Part shown: positions 54,112 through 62,821 of the stretch, piece by piece | Layout of the letters: the number at the start of each line of letters is the position of its first letter | How positions within the stretch are numbered: position 1 is the stretch's first letter | Origin: Limnobacter sp. 130 | Lineage (GTDB): Bacteria > Pseudomonadota > Gammaproteobacteria > Burkholderiales > Burkholderiaceae_B | Length of the DNA stretch: 64,000 bases | Reading direction: 5' to 3' | Assembly (NCBI RefSeq): GCF_902506325.1 | Contig: NZ_LR732330.1 | Span: 682,001 to 746,000, forward strand | The notes under the pieces: model-generated | What the model was told of the DNA's origin: nothing | What the model saw: only the letters and a program-made list of their open reading frames with translations | The model's database searches: none | Translations under genes and position numbers: made by a program

Positions 54112-54897
54112 ATGTGGACCGACACGCACCTACACCTTGATGCTTCTGAATACGACAGTGATCGCACTGCTGTGGTTCAGCGTGCGCGTGAATTGCATGT
54201 TACCCGCTTTGTATTGCCCGCCGTGGGCGCATTCAATTTTGATACCGTAAAAAAATTGGCCCACCACACCGCAGGCGCGGTTTATTGCCTGGGGATACAC
54301 CCCATGTTTGTAGACAATGCACGCGAAGAAGATCTGCTGACCTTGAAGCAAAAAATTCAGCTATCAATTGATGACCCCAAGTTTGCGGGCATCGGGGAAA
54401 TAGGTCTGGATGGGTTTGTGCCTGGCCTGAATTGGGAAAAGCAGGTACGGTTTTTCAACGCTCAATTGAAGCTGGCCCGCGATTTTGATTTGCCCGTGGT
54501 CATGCATGTGCGCAAGGCACAAGACCCGGTTTTAAAAAGCCTGCGTGTTTATAAACCACGCAGCGGCATTGCCCACGCGTTTAACGGCAGCTTTCAGCAA
54601 GCTGAACATTTTTTGAATTTGAACATGTGCCTTGGCTTTGGCGGTGCAAGCACATTCACGCGGGCACTGCAGCTGCGGCGACTGGCTACCGAGCTGCCCG
54701 AGCATGCCATGGTGCTTGAAACCGATGGGCCTGACATTGCACCTGAATGGATCAACAAACAACGCAACGCACCGGAGCATTTGCCCCGAATTGCGCAAAC
54801 CATTGCGCAACTGCGCGGGCTGAGTTTACAAGAACTTTCAGCGCAAACAGAACGAAACGCGCAACGCGCACTGCCCGCACTCGCCCTGCAAAGCTAA
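54112..54897 (+). CDS. tatD: TatD-family deoxyribonuclease
   Basis: 261 residues, TIM barrel metal hydrolase. Metal ligands: His-x-His in DTHLHLD, Glu in GEIGLDGF, His in VVMHVRKA, His in AHAFNGS and Asp in LETDGPDIA. Acts as a 3'-5' DNase or related hydrolase in the cytoplasm. It is divergent from the DUF2062 gene and 60 nt before comEC. TatD and YcfH/YjjV relatives cannot be separated here. Confidence 0.88.
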   Translation: MWTDTHLHLDASEYDSDRTAVVQRARELHVTRFVLPAVGAFNFDTVKKLAHHTAGAVYCLGIHPMFVDNAREEDLLTLKQKIQLSIDDPKFAGIGEIGLDGFVPGLNWEKQVRFFNAQLKLARDFDLPVVMHVRKAQDPVLKSLRVYKPRSGIAHAFNGSFQQAEHFLNLNMCLGFGGASTFTRALQLRRLATELPEHAMVLETDGPDIAPEWINKQRNAPEHLPRIAQTIAQLRGLSLQELSAQTERNAQRALPALALQS

Positions 54898-54957
54898 CCA
54901 AAACCATCACCCAAATTCGGTCACCATTGGTGAACTTGAACACATTGGTGCACGCTT

Positions 54958-57423
54958 GTGGGCTTGCCTCCACACCAATACCAAGTCGTGCCTTCCCTGC
55001 CGTTGTTCACAACAGCTTACTTGCTAAGCCTTCTGCTATTCCACAGCCAAACCACTCTGCCATGGACTTGGGTAAAAGTTCATCAAGCGCTGGGCGGAAA
55101 CAGTCTCATTCTGTTCGCATGGGCAGCAAGTTTCCTGATGCTTGGTATTCGCGGCGGCGTCAGCAAATCCATCCTCGAGAAAATAAGCTGGTTTATTCTG
55201 GGTGCTGTCATGGCGCAAATGTGCGCGGGCCTTCAAGCGGCTGCACATCAACACGCACAGGTCCCCTTGAGTTGCAACAAACAAAAAATCAAATCCGAAT
55301 TCCGCCTGCTTGAAAAAACATTCCGCGACAACAGCGCACAAACCTGGCTGATTGAACACACACCAGAAAGCCCGTGGCTTAAGAGTGACTGCCTGATGAA
55401 CGGCGCTCGTTTGCAAGTTTTTGTTGAGAATGCAGCCACCTACCAAGAACTGCTACCAGGAGAGTTTTTCCGGGCAATGGTTCGCATCAAATCGCCCAAA
55501 GCACCTTTGCAGCTGGAAGGTTTCGATGTTCACCGCCACTGGTTTGCCAATCGAATCGCTGGCACCGCCCAATTGAAAGGCGAGCTGGAGAAATTACCTG
55601 AAGCAGCCATGCTGAATCCGTTGGTTTGGATGGAGCGTGCTCGTCTGCATGTTGCAAACACCATTGTGACCGCCCTGCAAAACCACCCCGAACGGGCTTT
55701 GGTGTTGGCCATGGTAGTCGGTGATCAAGGCTTGATCAGCGCCGAGGATCGTGAAATGTTCAATGCCACTGGCATTGCGCATTTGGTTGCCATTTCCGGT
55801 TTGCACATCACACTGTTTGCCATGCTGGCAGGCAAATTTCTCAGTGCGTTGTGGCGTCGCTCCTCATTGCTTTGTCTACTGCTACCCGCTCCGTTGGCGG
55901 GCAGTGCCTTCGGTTTGCTGTTTGCAGTCCTGTACGGTTTGATTGCAGGTTGGGGCGTACCCGCCCAACGCACCGTGTTCATGCTGTTTGCATTGTTTGT
56001 GGGGCAAGTGCGCGCGGGCCATCAAAGCAGCTGGGACACATTTTTTCTCGCTTTGTTCTTAACCCTTGCGTTCGACAACTGGGCTGTACAGGATGCAGGT
56101 TTCATTCTCTCCTTCGGTGCCGTGGCACTGTTGATCCTCGTCACCCAAGGGCATTACTACTTCATTAAACCCCAGCATGAATTCATTGCCAACGCTTTGA
56201 AAGCCCAGTACACGGTCACCATTGGTTTGATACTTCCGTGCGCAATTTTATTCAACCAACAATCACTCATCAGCCCTGTGGCCAATGCCCTGTCCATTCC
56301 CTGGATGAGTTTTGTGAGCACGCCCCTGGCATTGATTGGCGGCCTGACGCAACAAGCATGGGCGCTGCTGCTGGCAGCCGACAGTCTTTCTGTACAGCGC
56401 GAATGGCTTGTCTATTTCAATGAATTGAGCTGGGCCACCGTACCGGTACACAACCAGCCTTGGTGGATCAATGCATTGGTGGCCACGGGTTGTCTGGTAT
56501 TGATTTTACCTGCCGGACTTATTGCCCGGTGGGTCGGAATCGGGCTGATTGGCTTGCTGGCACTTCCGCCACCGCGGCCAGAACACAATGATTTCTGGAT
56601 GACCCTGATGGATGTCGGCCAAGGCACAGCCATCAGCATTCAAACCCGGAAACACTTGCTGATTTACGACGCAGGCCCTGCTTTCAATTCGCGATCCGAC
56701 TCGGCCAGGCGCGTGGTCCTGCCATGGATGGCCGCCCATGGATATCGGCAGGCCAATATGTTCATGCTGTCGCATGACGATGCAGATCATTCCGGCGGTG
56801 CACCCCTGTTATTACAAAAATCAGTACCCGCTCAGTTTGCGTCCTCCATCGACAAACAACACCCTTTAAACTTGCTCGCTCAAACTCTTCAAAGCAGCAC
56901 CAGCAATTGCCACACCTTGAAGCCGTGGACCTGGGACGGGGTGACATTCACCCCACTCGGACTTCACTCACCCCACGATAAGTCCCAAAAGTTATTGGCA
57001 AAGAACAATCAAAGTTGCGTACTGAGAATCAGCAATAAGCTGCACAGTGTGCTGTTGACGGGTGACATCGAAGCGATTTCGGAAATGACCTTGTTGGCAC
57101 AACACGGGGCAAAAGCGCTAAGGTCCCGGGTACTTGTAGTGCCCCACCATGGATCAAAAACGTCATCAACCACTCCGTTTCTTCACGCTGTGCGGCCCGA
57201 GTACGCCCTCATACAATCTGGCTGGGAAAACCAGTTTGGTCATCCACACCGACACGTGATTGAACGATACGAAACCATGGGCGTCCAATGGTCCAATACC
57301 GCCCAAAATGGTGCAATGAAATGGAAGTTCAACCACATGAACGTTCAGCCTGAAGTGCTCAACGCACACCAGCAACGCCAGCGATACTGGCACATGCACG
57401 AAAGCGGTGCAAAAGGTCGTTAA
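54958..57423 (+). CDS. comEC: DNA internalization competence protein ComEC/Rec2
   Basis: 821 residues. N-terminal membrane helices and DUF4131-like region, the Competence domain with FNATGIAHLVAISGLHITLFA (about 265) and about eight TM helices to about 520, then a soluble metallo-beta-lactamase domain with DVGQGTAISI and SHDDADHSGGAP metal motif (about 605). It forms the inner membrane channel that takes single-stranded DNA into the cytoplasm. GTG at 54958 is the first in-frame start; no better one is visible. Presence implies possible natural transformation. Confidence 0.93.
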   Translation: MGLPPHQYQVVPSLPLFTTAYLLSLLLFHSQTTLPWTWVKVHQALGGNSLILFAWAASFLMLGIRGGVSKSILEKISWFILGAVMAQMCAGLQAAAHQHAQVPLSCNKQKIKSEFRLLEKTFRDNSAQTWLIEHTPESPWLKSDCLMNGARLQVFVENAATYQELLPGEFFRAMVRIKSPKAPLQLEGFDVHRHWFANRIAGTAQLKGELEKLPEAAMLNPLVWMERARLHVANTIVTALQNHPERALVLAMVVGDQGLISAEDREMFNATGIAHLVAISGLHITLFAMLAGKFLSALWRRSSLLCLLLPAPLAGSAFGLLFAVLYGLIAGWGVPAQRTVFMLFALFVGQVRAGHQSSWDTFFLALFLTLAFDNWAVQDAGFILSFGAVALLILVTQGHYYFIKPQHEFIANALKAQYTVTIGLILPCAILFNQQSLISPVANALSIPWMSFVSTPLALIGGLTQQAWALLLAADSLSVQREWLVYFNELSWATVPVHNQPWWINALVATGCLVLILPAGLIARWVGIGLIGLLALPPPRPEHNDFWMTLMDVGQGTAISIQTRKHLLIYDAGPAFNSRSDSARRVVLPWMAAHGYRQANMFMLSHDDADHSGGAPLLLQKSVPAQFASSIDKQHPLNLLAQTLQSSTSNCHTLKPWTWDGVTFTPLGLHSPHDKSQKLLAKNNQSCVLRISNKLHSVLLTGDIEAISEMTLLAQHGAKALRSRVLVVPHHGSKTSSTTPFLHAVRPEYALIQSGWENQFGHPHRHVIERYETMGVQWSNTAQNGAMKWKFNHMNVQPEVLNAHQQRQRYWHMHESGAKGR

Positions 57424-57433
57424 CACTGTTAAC
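57419..57433. promoter_or_regulatory. Perfect palindrome upstream of module B
   Basis: GTTAACA-C-TGTTAAC, 7-bp arms, overlaps the comEC stop and lies 90 nt before the ATP-grasp start at 57523. It may be a repressor or activator site; no regulator gene is adjacent. A short stem with no T run, so not a terminator. Confidence 0.35.
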
Positions 57434-57522
57434 TTTATGCCTGAGCGCGACACAATCAGCCTGCATGCGCTTGGCATGCTTCTTGTTACTTCAAAACTAC
57501 ACAGAACAGGAATAATCAACTT

Positions 57523-58938
57523 ATGTCAGCAACACCCTTCGACGAAATGTACACGCCCGGCGGCGAAATTCGCCCGCATTACCTGGATTTTTCGCGATGG
57601 CTGGAAATACAAACCCCTGAGAAATTGCAAAACAAGCGAGCCGAGGCAGATCTTATTTTCAGACGTGTGGGGATTACGTTTGCTGTGTATGGCGAAGAAT
57701 CGGGAACGGAGCGATTAATTCCATTCGACATCGTGCCGCGCGTCATCAAGGCGTCTGAATGGAAAACACTGGAAGCCGGATTGTGCCAGCGTGTCCAAGC
57801 GCTCAACATGTTTTTGAAAGACATTTACAACGAGCAAAAAATACTGGGCACAGGGCTAATTCCGCCTGAACAGATTTTCAACAATGAACAATACCGCCCT
57901 GAAATGCAGGGCGTGAAAGTGGCTGGCGATATTTATGCCCACATTGCAGGTGTGGACGTGGTGCGTGCCGGTGAAGGCGAGTTTTATGTACTCGAGGACA
58001 ACCTGCGTGTGCCCTCAGGCGTCAGCTACATGCTCGAAAACCGGAAAATGATGATGCGCCTGTTTCCGGAACTGTTTGCCCGCAACCGCGTGGCTCCGGT
58101 TGAACACTACCCCGACAATTTACTGGAAAACCTGCGTTCGGTCTCGCCACAAAACAGCACCGACCCCACAGTGGTTTTGCTTACGCCAGGCATGTACAAC
58201 TCGGCCTATTTCGAGCACGCCTTTCTGGCCCAGCAAATGGGTATTGAATTGGTGGAAGGAAAAGACATGTTTGTGGATGAGGAAGTGCTCTACATGCGCA
58301 CCACTCAAGGTCCAAAACGTGTGGATGTCATTTACCGCAGGCTGGACGACGACTTTCTCGATCCACTGGCATTTCGCGAAGATTCACAACTGGGCGTTCC
58401 CGGCCTGTTGTCGGTGTACCGCGCAGGCAATGTCACACTGGCCAACGCCATAGGCACGGGTGTGGCCGATGACAAATCGATCTATCCTTATGTGCCTGAC
58501 ATGATTCGCTTTTATCTCAGCGAAGAACCGATTATTCAAAACGTACCCACTTGGCAATGCCGCAAACCCGAGCAATTGAAAGAGGTGCTGGACAAACTGC
58601 CTGAACTGGTCGTGAAAGAAGTGCATGGCGCGGGTGGATACGGCATGTTGGTAGGACCGGCATCCACCAAGGCGCAAATTGAAGACTTCCGCAAGAAACT
58701 CATTTCTGATCCTGCGAAATTCATTGCCCAACCCACACTGGCTTTGTCGACATGCCCCACCTTTGTGGAACAGGGCTTGGCGCCCCGCCACATTGACCTG
58801 CGCCCCTTTGTGTTATCGGGCAGCAAGGTCAGCCTGATCCCGGGCGGCCTAAGCCGGGTGGCGCTGCGCGAGGGCTCGCTGGTGGTGAACAGCAGCCAGG
58901 GCGGTGGCACCAAAGACACTTGGGTACTGGAACGATAA
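57523..58938 (+). CDS. Circularly permuted ATP-grasp protein (DUF404/DUF407), module B
   Basis: 471 residues homologous to the N-half of the fused gene at 38416: EFYVLEDNLRVPSGVSYMLENRKMMMRLFPELF, YFEHAFLAQQMGIELVEGKDMFV, YRRLDDDFLDPLAFREDSQLGVPGLLSVYRAG and VVKEVHGAGGYGMLVGP. This domain makes amide or ester links with ATP. It is followed by the alpha-E gene 12 nt later, and the module then closes with a transglutaminase gene; COG1305/2307/2308 neighbourhoods of this kind are known. The product made is unknown. The start ATG has AGGAATAATC upstream. Confidence 0.88.
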   Translation: MSATPFDEMYTPGGEIRPHYLDFSRWLEIQTPEKLQNKRAEADLIFRRVGITFAVYGEESGTERLIPFDIVPRVIKASEWKTLEAGLCQRVQALNMFLKDIYNEQKILGTGLIPPEQIFNNEQYRPEMQGVKVAGDIYAHIAGVDVVRAGEGEFYVLEDNLRVPSGVSYMLENRKMMMRLFPELFARNRVAPVEHYPDNLLENLRSVSPQNSTDPTVVLLTPGMYNSAYFEHAFLAQQMGIELVEGKDMFVDEEVLYMRTTQGPKRVDVIYRRLDDDFLDPLAFREDSQLGVPGLLSVYRAGNVTLANAIGTGVADDKSIYPYVPDMIRFYLSEEPIIQNVPTWQCRKPEQLKEVLDKLPELVVKEVHGAGGYGMLVGPASTKAQIEDFRKKLISDPAKFIAQPTLALSTCPTFVEQGLAPRHIDLRPFVLSGSKVSLIPGGLSRVALREGSLVVNSSQGGGTKDTWVLER

Positions 58939-58950
58939 GGAGCAATCAAC

Positions 58951-59910
58951 ATGCTAAGTAGAACTGCTGACCACTTGTTCTGGATGGCACGTTACATTGA
59001 ACGTGCCGAGAACACAGCCCGCATGCTCGATGTCAACGTACAAACTGCCCTGCTTCCGCAAGACCCGGAGAATGCGGAACAAGGATGGCGAGCCATGTTG
59101 TCAATTTGCGAATTGACCGAAGCATTTGCGCAACGCCACGACGAGGTTAGCGCAGAGGCCGTGATTGACTTCATGGTCAAAGACCCTAGCAACCCCTCCA
59201 GCATTTATTGCTGCTTGCAAGGTGCCCGGGAAAACGCACGTGCGGTGCGTGGTGCCTTAACGACCGAAGTTTGGGAAACCAACAACACCACATGGCTTGA
59301 ACTGAAAAAAGTGTTGGCCGACGGCACAGTTGAACGCGACCCCTCCGAGTTTTTTGAGTGGGTGAAGTTTCGCAGCCATTTGTCCCGGGGGGTGACCATT
59401 GGCACCATGTTGAAGGACGACGCATTTCGGTTTATTCGGCTAGGTACCTTTCTGGAACGTGCAGACAACACCGCGCGACTGTTGGATGTGAAGTTCCACA
59501 GCATGCCTTTTAGCCCTTTGGCCAATTTGAATACCGCCGACCCACATGCCGACTATTATCACTGGGCCGCGATTTTGCGTTCAGTGTCTGCCTTCGAAAC
59601 TTACCGGAAGGTGTATCGGGATGTGATTACACCCGACCGTGTTGCCGAGCTGCTGATTTTGCGTGATGACATGCCAAGGTCACTGCTGGCCTCGCTCAAC
59701 GAAGTGTGTGCCAACCTGGAGATGATTCGAAACGATTATTCCGCATCCACTGAACGCCGCGCGGGTAAGCTGCGTGCTGAATTGCTGTACAGCCAAATCG
59801 ACGATATTTTGCAGATGGGTTTGCACGCTTATCTCACCAATTTCCTGGAGCGTGTGAACGATTTGGGCAACCGAATCAGCAAAGATTTCCTGGTGCCGCT
59901 TGAGGCATGA
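58951..59910 (+). CDS. Alpha-E domain protein (DUF403), module B
   Basis: 319 residues, mostly helical, with the domain start MLSRTADHLFWMARYIERAENTARMLDVNVQ and FETYRKVYRDVITPDRVAELLILRDDMPRSLLASL. It is the stand-alone form of the C-half of the gene at 38416. Function unknown; it is always found beside the ATP-grasp partner and is proposed to help the ligase. The stop overlaps the transglutaminase start by ATGA. Confidence 0.88.
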   Translation: MLSRTADHLFWMARYIERAENTARMLDVNVQTALLPQDPENAEQGWRAMLSICELTEAFAQRHDEVSAEAVIDFMVKDPSNPSSIYCCLQGARENARAVRGALTTEVWETNNTTWLELKKVLADGTVERDPSEFFEWVKFRSHLSRGVTIGTMLKDDAFRFIRLGTFLERADNTARLLDVKFHSMPFSPLANLNTADPHADYYHWAAILRSVSAFETYRKVYRDVITPDRVAELLILRDDMPRSLLASLNEVCANLEMIRNDYSASTERRAGKLRAELLYSQIDDILQMGLHAYLTNFLERVNDLGNRISKDFLVPLEA

Positions 59911-60710
59911 AACTGCGCATTCAACACCACACCACTTACCGCTACACCTGGCCTGTGCTGTACAGCATTCAGCATGTGCGCCTGACACCGCAGCAAGACA
60001 CCAAGCAAAGAATTATCGACTGGAAAATAAAAACACCCGCGAAACATCACAGTGCGCGCGATCACCACGGCAATGCGGTGCACACCTTCTCAGTCAATCA
60101 GCAACATCGCGAATTAACGGTACAGTCACAAGGGCAAGTTGAAATTGATCCACTTGACGATGGTTATACCCCGGCCCGCCAATTTTCACTCAACCCCCTG
60201 GTGTACACGCCCACAACGCCATTGACGCAGTACAGCGATGAGATGCGGGACTTTGCCAGTTTCGTGACCGATACCCACGTTCCATTTGCACATCGAATAC
60301 TGACACTGGCGCATGCAGTAGCAGACCGGGTTGTGTACACCAAAGGCAGCACCACGGTGGCTGATTCTGCCATGCAAGCCTTCGAGAATGGTCAGGGTGT
60401 TTGTCAGGATCACTCGCATGTGATGCTGGCCTGCCTGCGTGCGCATCGTATTCCTGCGCGATATGTGAGTGGTTATTTTTTCAATCCCAATGTGGAGCAA
60501 CACGACAGCCACGCGTGGGTCGAGGTGTTCGACGAAGATCGGCAGCAGTGGTTGGGGGTAGACGCCACGCACAAATCATTGGTGCAAGGCAATCACTGCC
60601 GCCTGGCTGTTGCCAAAGACTTCACTGGTGCATCACCAATTCGCGGCATTCGCACTGGGGGTGGGCAAGAAAATTTGGACGTTCAAGTGACCATTGAGCG
60701 GGTTGGTTAG
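59907..60710 (+). CDS. Transglutaminase-like protease, module B
   Basis: 267 residues. Bact_transglu_N domain (MKLRIQHHTTYRYTWPVLYSIQHVRLTPQQ, about 1-80) and transglutaminase core: Cys in GQGVCQDHSHVMLA, His in HDSHAWVEVF, Asp in WLGVDATHKS. Similar to the module A protein at 40994 but shorter by about 40 residues. It closes the module; no Anbu proteasome-like gene follows, although such genes often join this family elsewhere. Confidence 0.88.
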   Translation: MKLRIQHHTTYRYTWPVLYSIQHVRLTPQQDTKQRIIDWKIKTPAKHHSARDHHGNAVHTFSVNQQHRELTVQSQGQVEIDPLDDGYTPARQFSLNPLVYTPTTPLTQYSDEMRDFASFVTDTHVPFAHRILTLAHAVADRVVYTKGSTTVADSAMQAFENGQGVCQDHSHVMLACLRAHRIPARYVSGYFFNPNVEQHDSHAWVEVFDEDRQQWLGVDATHKSLVQGNHCRLAVAKDFTGASPIRGIRTGGGQENLDVQVTIERVG

Positions 60711-61078
60711 ATTACCAACTGGTTTTTATAGCTCGATCGGCTTGGGTTCCGCTTTCTAGAACGCTCGTTAACTGCCCAATCGGCTTGGGTTTCAATCTCT
60801 CGCCTGAAAACCTGATCCTCCCTTTTTGAAATTCACCCTGACTCACCTCGCTCGGCAAAAAGGCGGGCCGAGTCTCGGTGCCGGCCTTTGGCCGACCGTG
60901 GCGGGTAAATTCAAACGGGCAGGTTTTCTTGAAGGCGAAGCGATCGAAACACCGCCGCCGATTGGGCGCTGAACCCAGCGGTGAACATTCAAGTGCGGCT
61001 CAAGTAACCCATGCAGAGTGGGCAACAAACCGTGGCAGTGACCCAGAAAATCGGGATCTGCAGCCCACAAAGCGACGC
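60711..61078. other. Intergenic region with repeats and hairpins between module B and the dehydrogenase
   Basis: 368 nt without a credible gene. It contains the 13-nt direct repeat ATCGGCTTGGGTT at 60736-60748 and 60779-60791, an inverted repeat CTCGGC/GCCGAG (60851-60872) and a GC-rich stem around GCCGGCC-TTT-GGCC (60876-60898). Convergent flanking genes mean terminators are expected here. I see no RNA gene or insertion-sequence end. Confidence 0.55.
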
Positions 61079-61861
61079 TTACTGCGCTAACCACCCGCCG
61101 TCCATATTCCATGCAGCACCACGCACCTCCTGTGCATCGTCCGAACACAAAAACACCACCAGCCCACCCAACTGCTCGGGTGTTACAAACTCTTGCGAAG
61201 GTTGCTTTTCACTCAACAAGCCCACTTTGGCATCTTCCACGGAAACGCCCTCTTTTTCCGCACGCGCATCAACCTGCGCCTGTACAAGCGGGGTCAGCAC
61301 CCAGCCCGGGCACACCGCGTTGCAGGTAATACCGCTTTTCGCATTTTCCAAAGCCACTACCTTGGTCAGACCCACAATGCCGTGCTTGGCCGCCACATAA
61401 GCCGATTTGTTGGCTGACGCCACCAAACCATGCGCCGAAGCAATATTGACAATACGCCCCCAGTTGCGTGCCTGCATACCGGGCAAGGCCAATCGCGTGG
61501 TGTGGAAAGCCGCGCTCAGGTTGATCGCAATGACAGCATCCCACTTTGCAGGATCAAAGCTTTCCACCGGCGAAACATGTTGAATACCTGCGTTGTTCAC
61601 CAGAACATCCAGACTGCCGAACAAAGCCTCTGTACTTCTCACCAAGTCTTCAACTTCAACCACCTTCGTCAAATCAGCGCCGTGATAACCCACTTTCACG
61701 CCATAGGCAGCAATACTTTGCCTGGCCGCTTCAATTTGTTCAGGCGACCCAAAACCGTTGAGCATCACGTTCACGCCCTTGGCAGCCAGGCGCTGGGCAA
61801 TACCCAAACCGATACCACTGGTCGAACCAGTGACCAACGCATTCATGTTCTTAAAATCCAC
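61079..61861 (-). CDS. 3-hydroxybutyrate dehydrogenase (short-chain dehydrogenase)
   Basis: 260 residues, SDR family. NAD-binding GSTSGIGLGIA (about 12-22), NNAG, catalytic Ser in IASAHGLV and Tyr-x3-Lys in SAYVAAKHG. The pattern CPGWVLTPLVQAQVDARAEKEG is typical of bacterial D-3-hydroxybutyrate dehydrogenase, which feeds polyhydroxybutyrate breakdown. The GTG at 61861 has AAAGAGG 7 nt upstream, so it is preferred over the ATG 5 codons later. Substrate is assigned from the family pattern only. Confidence 0.88.
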   Translation of the reverse strand: MDFKNMNALVTGSTSGIGLGIAQRLAAKGVNVMLNGFGSPEQIEAARQSIAAYGVKVGYHGADLTKVVEVEDLVRSTEALFGSLDVLVNNAGIQHVSPVESFDPAKWDAVIAINLSAAFHTTRLALPGMQARNWGRIVNIASAHGLVASANKSAYVAAKHGIVGLTKVVALENAKSGITCNAVCPGWVLTPLVQAQVDARAEKEGVSVEDAKVGLLSEKQPSQEFVTPEQLGGLVVFLCSDDAQEVRGAAWNMDGGWLAQ

Positions 61862-61930
61862 GGATGAACCTCTTTCGATAATGAAACTCTGAAATACTGA
61901 TTAAAACAATTCACTGGAGGGTATTGAACA

Positions 61931-62791
61931 ATGCTGACAGCGCGCTTGCACACCGTGCAATGGTTAAGCCCGCAAGGCTTACACAATTTAGCCTACCGCG
62001 AATGGGGCGACCCCGACAACCCACATGTGCTGTTGTGTGTGCATGGACTCACCCGCAGCAGTGCTGATTTTGAAGCGCTGGCCCAGGAATTGGGCAAATC
62101 CATACGCGTTGTAGCAGCCGACATGCCAGGCCGGGGAAAATCGGATTGCTTGGCCGATCCTGCCCTGTATGGCGTACCCACCTATGTTGGCGCCTGTGTG
62201 GCACTGGTGGCCCGTTTAAATGCAGAGACACTGGACTGGTTGGGTACCTCCATGGGTGGGCTGATCGGCATGGGCTATGCAAGCCTGCCCAACAACCCCA
62301 TTCGAAAGCTGATATTGAATGATGTTGGCCCAAGCCTGAATTTCAGCGCTTTGCAACGCATTGGCGATTACGTTGGGAAACCCGTTCAATTTCAAACACT
62401 TCAAGAAGCACGCCTTTATATTCGAACAATTTCCCAGCCCTTTGGCCCACACTCTGAATCGCAATGGAATGAATTGTGCGATTCCGTGTTGGTCGAAAAA
62501 AACGGACATTGGCAGCCCCACTACGACCCCGCAATCGGCCAGGCATTTCAAAACCTGTCAGAATCCACCACCTTGCTGCATGAAACTGCACTTTGGGCAG
62601 CATTTGATGCGATCAAGGCCGACACCTTGGTGGTGCGCGGGGAACACTCCGACCTGCTGTCGAAACAAACAGTGTCGGAAATGAGTCAACGTGGCCCCAG
62701 GCCACGCGTTATCGAGGTGCCGGGCGTTGGTCATGCCCCTACTTTCATGCAGAACGAGCAAATTAATATTGTTCGCGACTTTTTGTTTTAA
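61931..62791 (+). CDS. Alpha/beta hydrolase
   Basis: 286 residues. Oxyanion region VHGLTRSSADF, nucleophile elbow GTSMGGLIGMG (Ser about 107) and the catalytic His in VPGVGHAPTF near the C-terminus; an acid near VVRGEHSD. No signal peptide. It is 31 nt before relA on the same strand and divergent from the dehydrogenase with a 69-nt spacer. Substrate unknown. Confidence 0.88.
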   Translation: MLTARLHTVQWLSPQGLHNLAYREWGDPDNPHVLLCVHGLTRSSADFEALAQELGKSIRVVAADMPGRGKSDCLADPALYGVPTYVGACVALVARLNAETLDWLGTSMGGLIGMGYASLPNNPIRKLILNDVGPSLNFSALQRIGDYVGKPVQFQTLQEARLYIRTISQPFGPHSESQWNELCDSVLVEKNGHWQPHYDPAIGQAFQNLSESTTLLHETALWAAFDAIKADTLVVRGEHSDLLSKQTVSEMSQRGPRPRVIEVPGVGHAPTFMQNEQINIVRDFLF

Positions 62792-62821
62792 ACTGGTCTT
62801 AACGAATCCACCCAAGCACAC

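Noticed and set aside
59907-61078. Anbu proteasome-like peptidase expected near module B
   Set aside because: Looked for downstream of the transglutaminase; only non-coding sequence and the convergent dehydrogenase follow, and no candidate is beside module A either.
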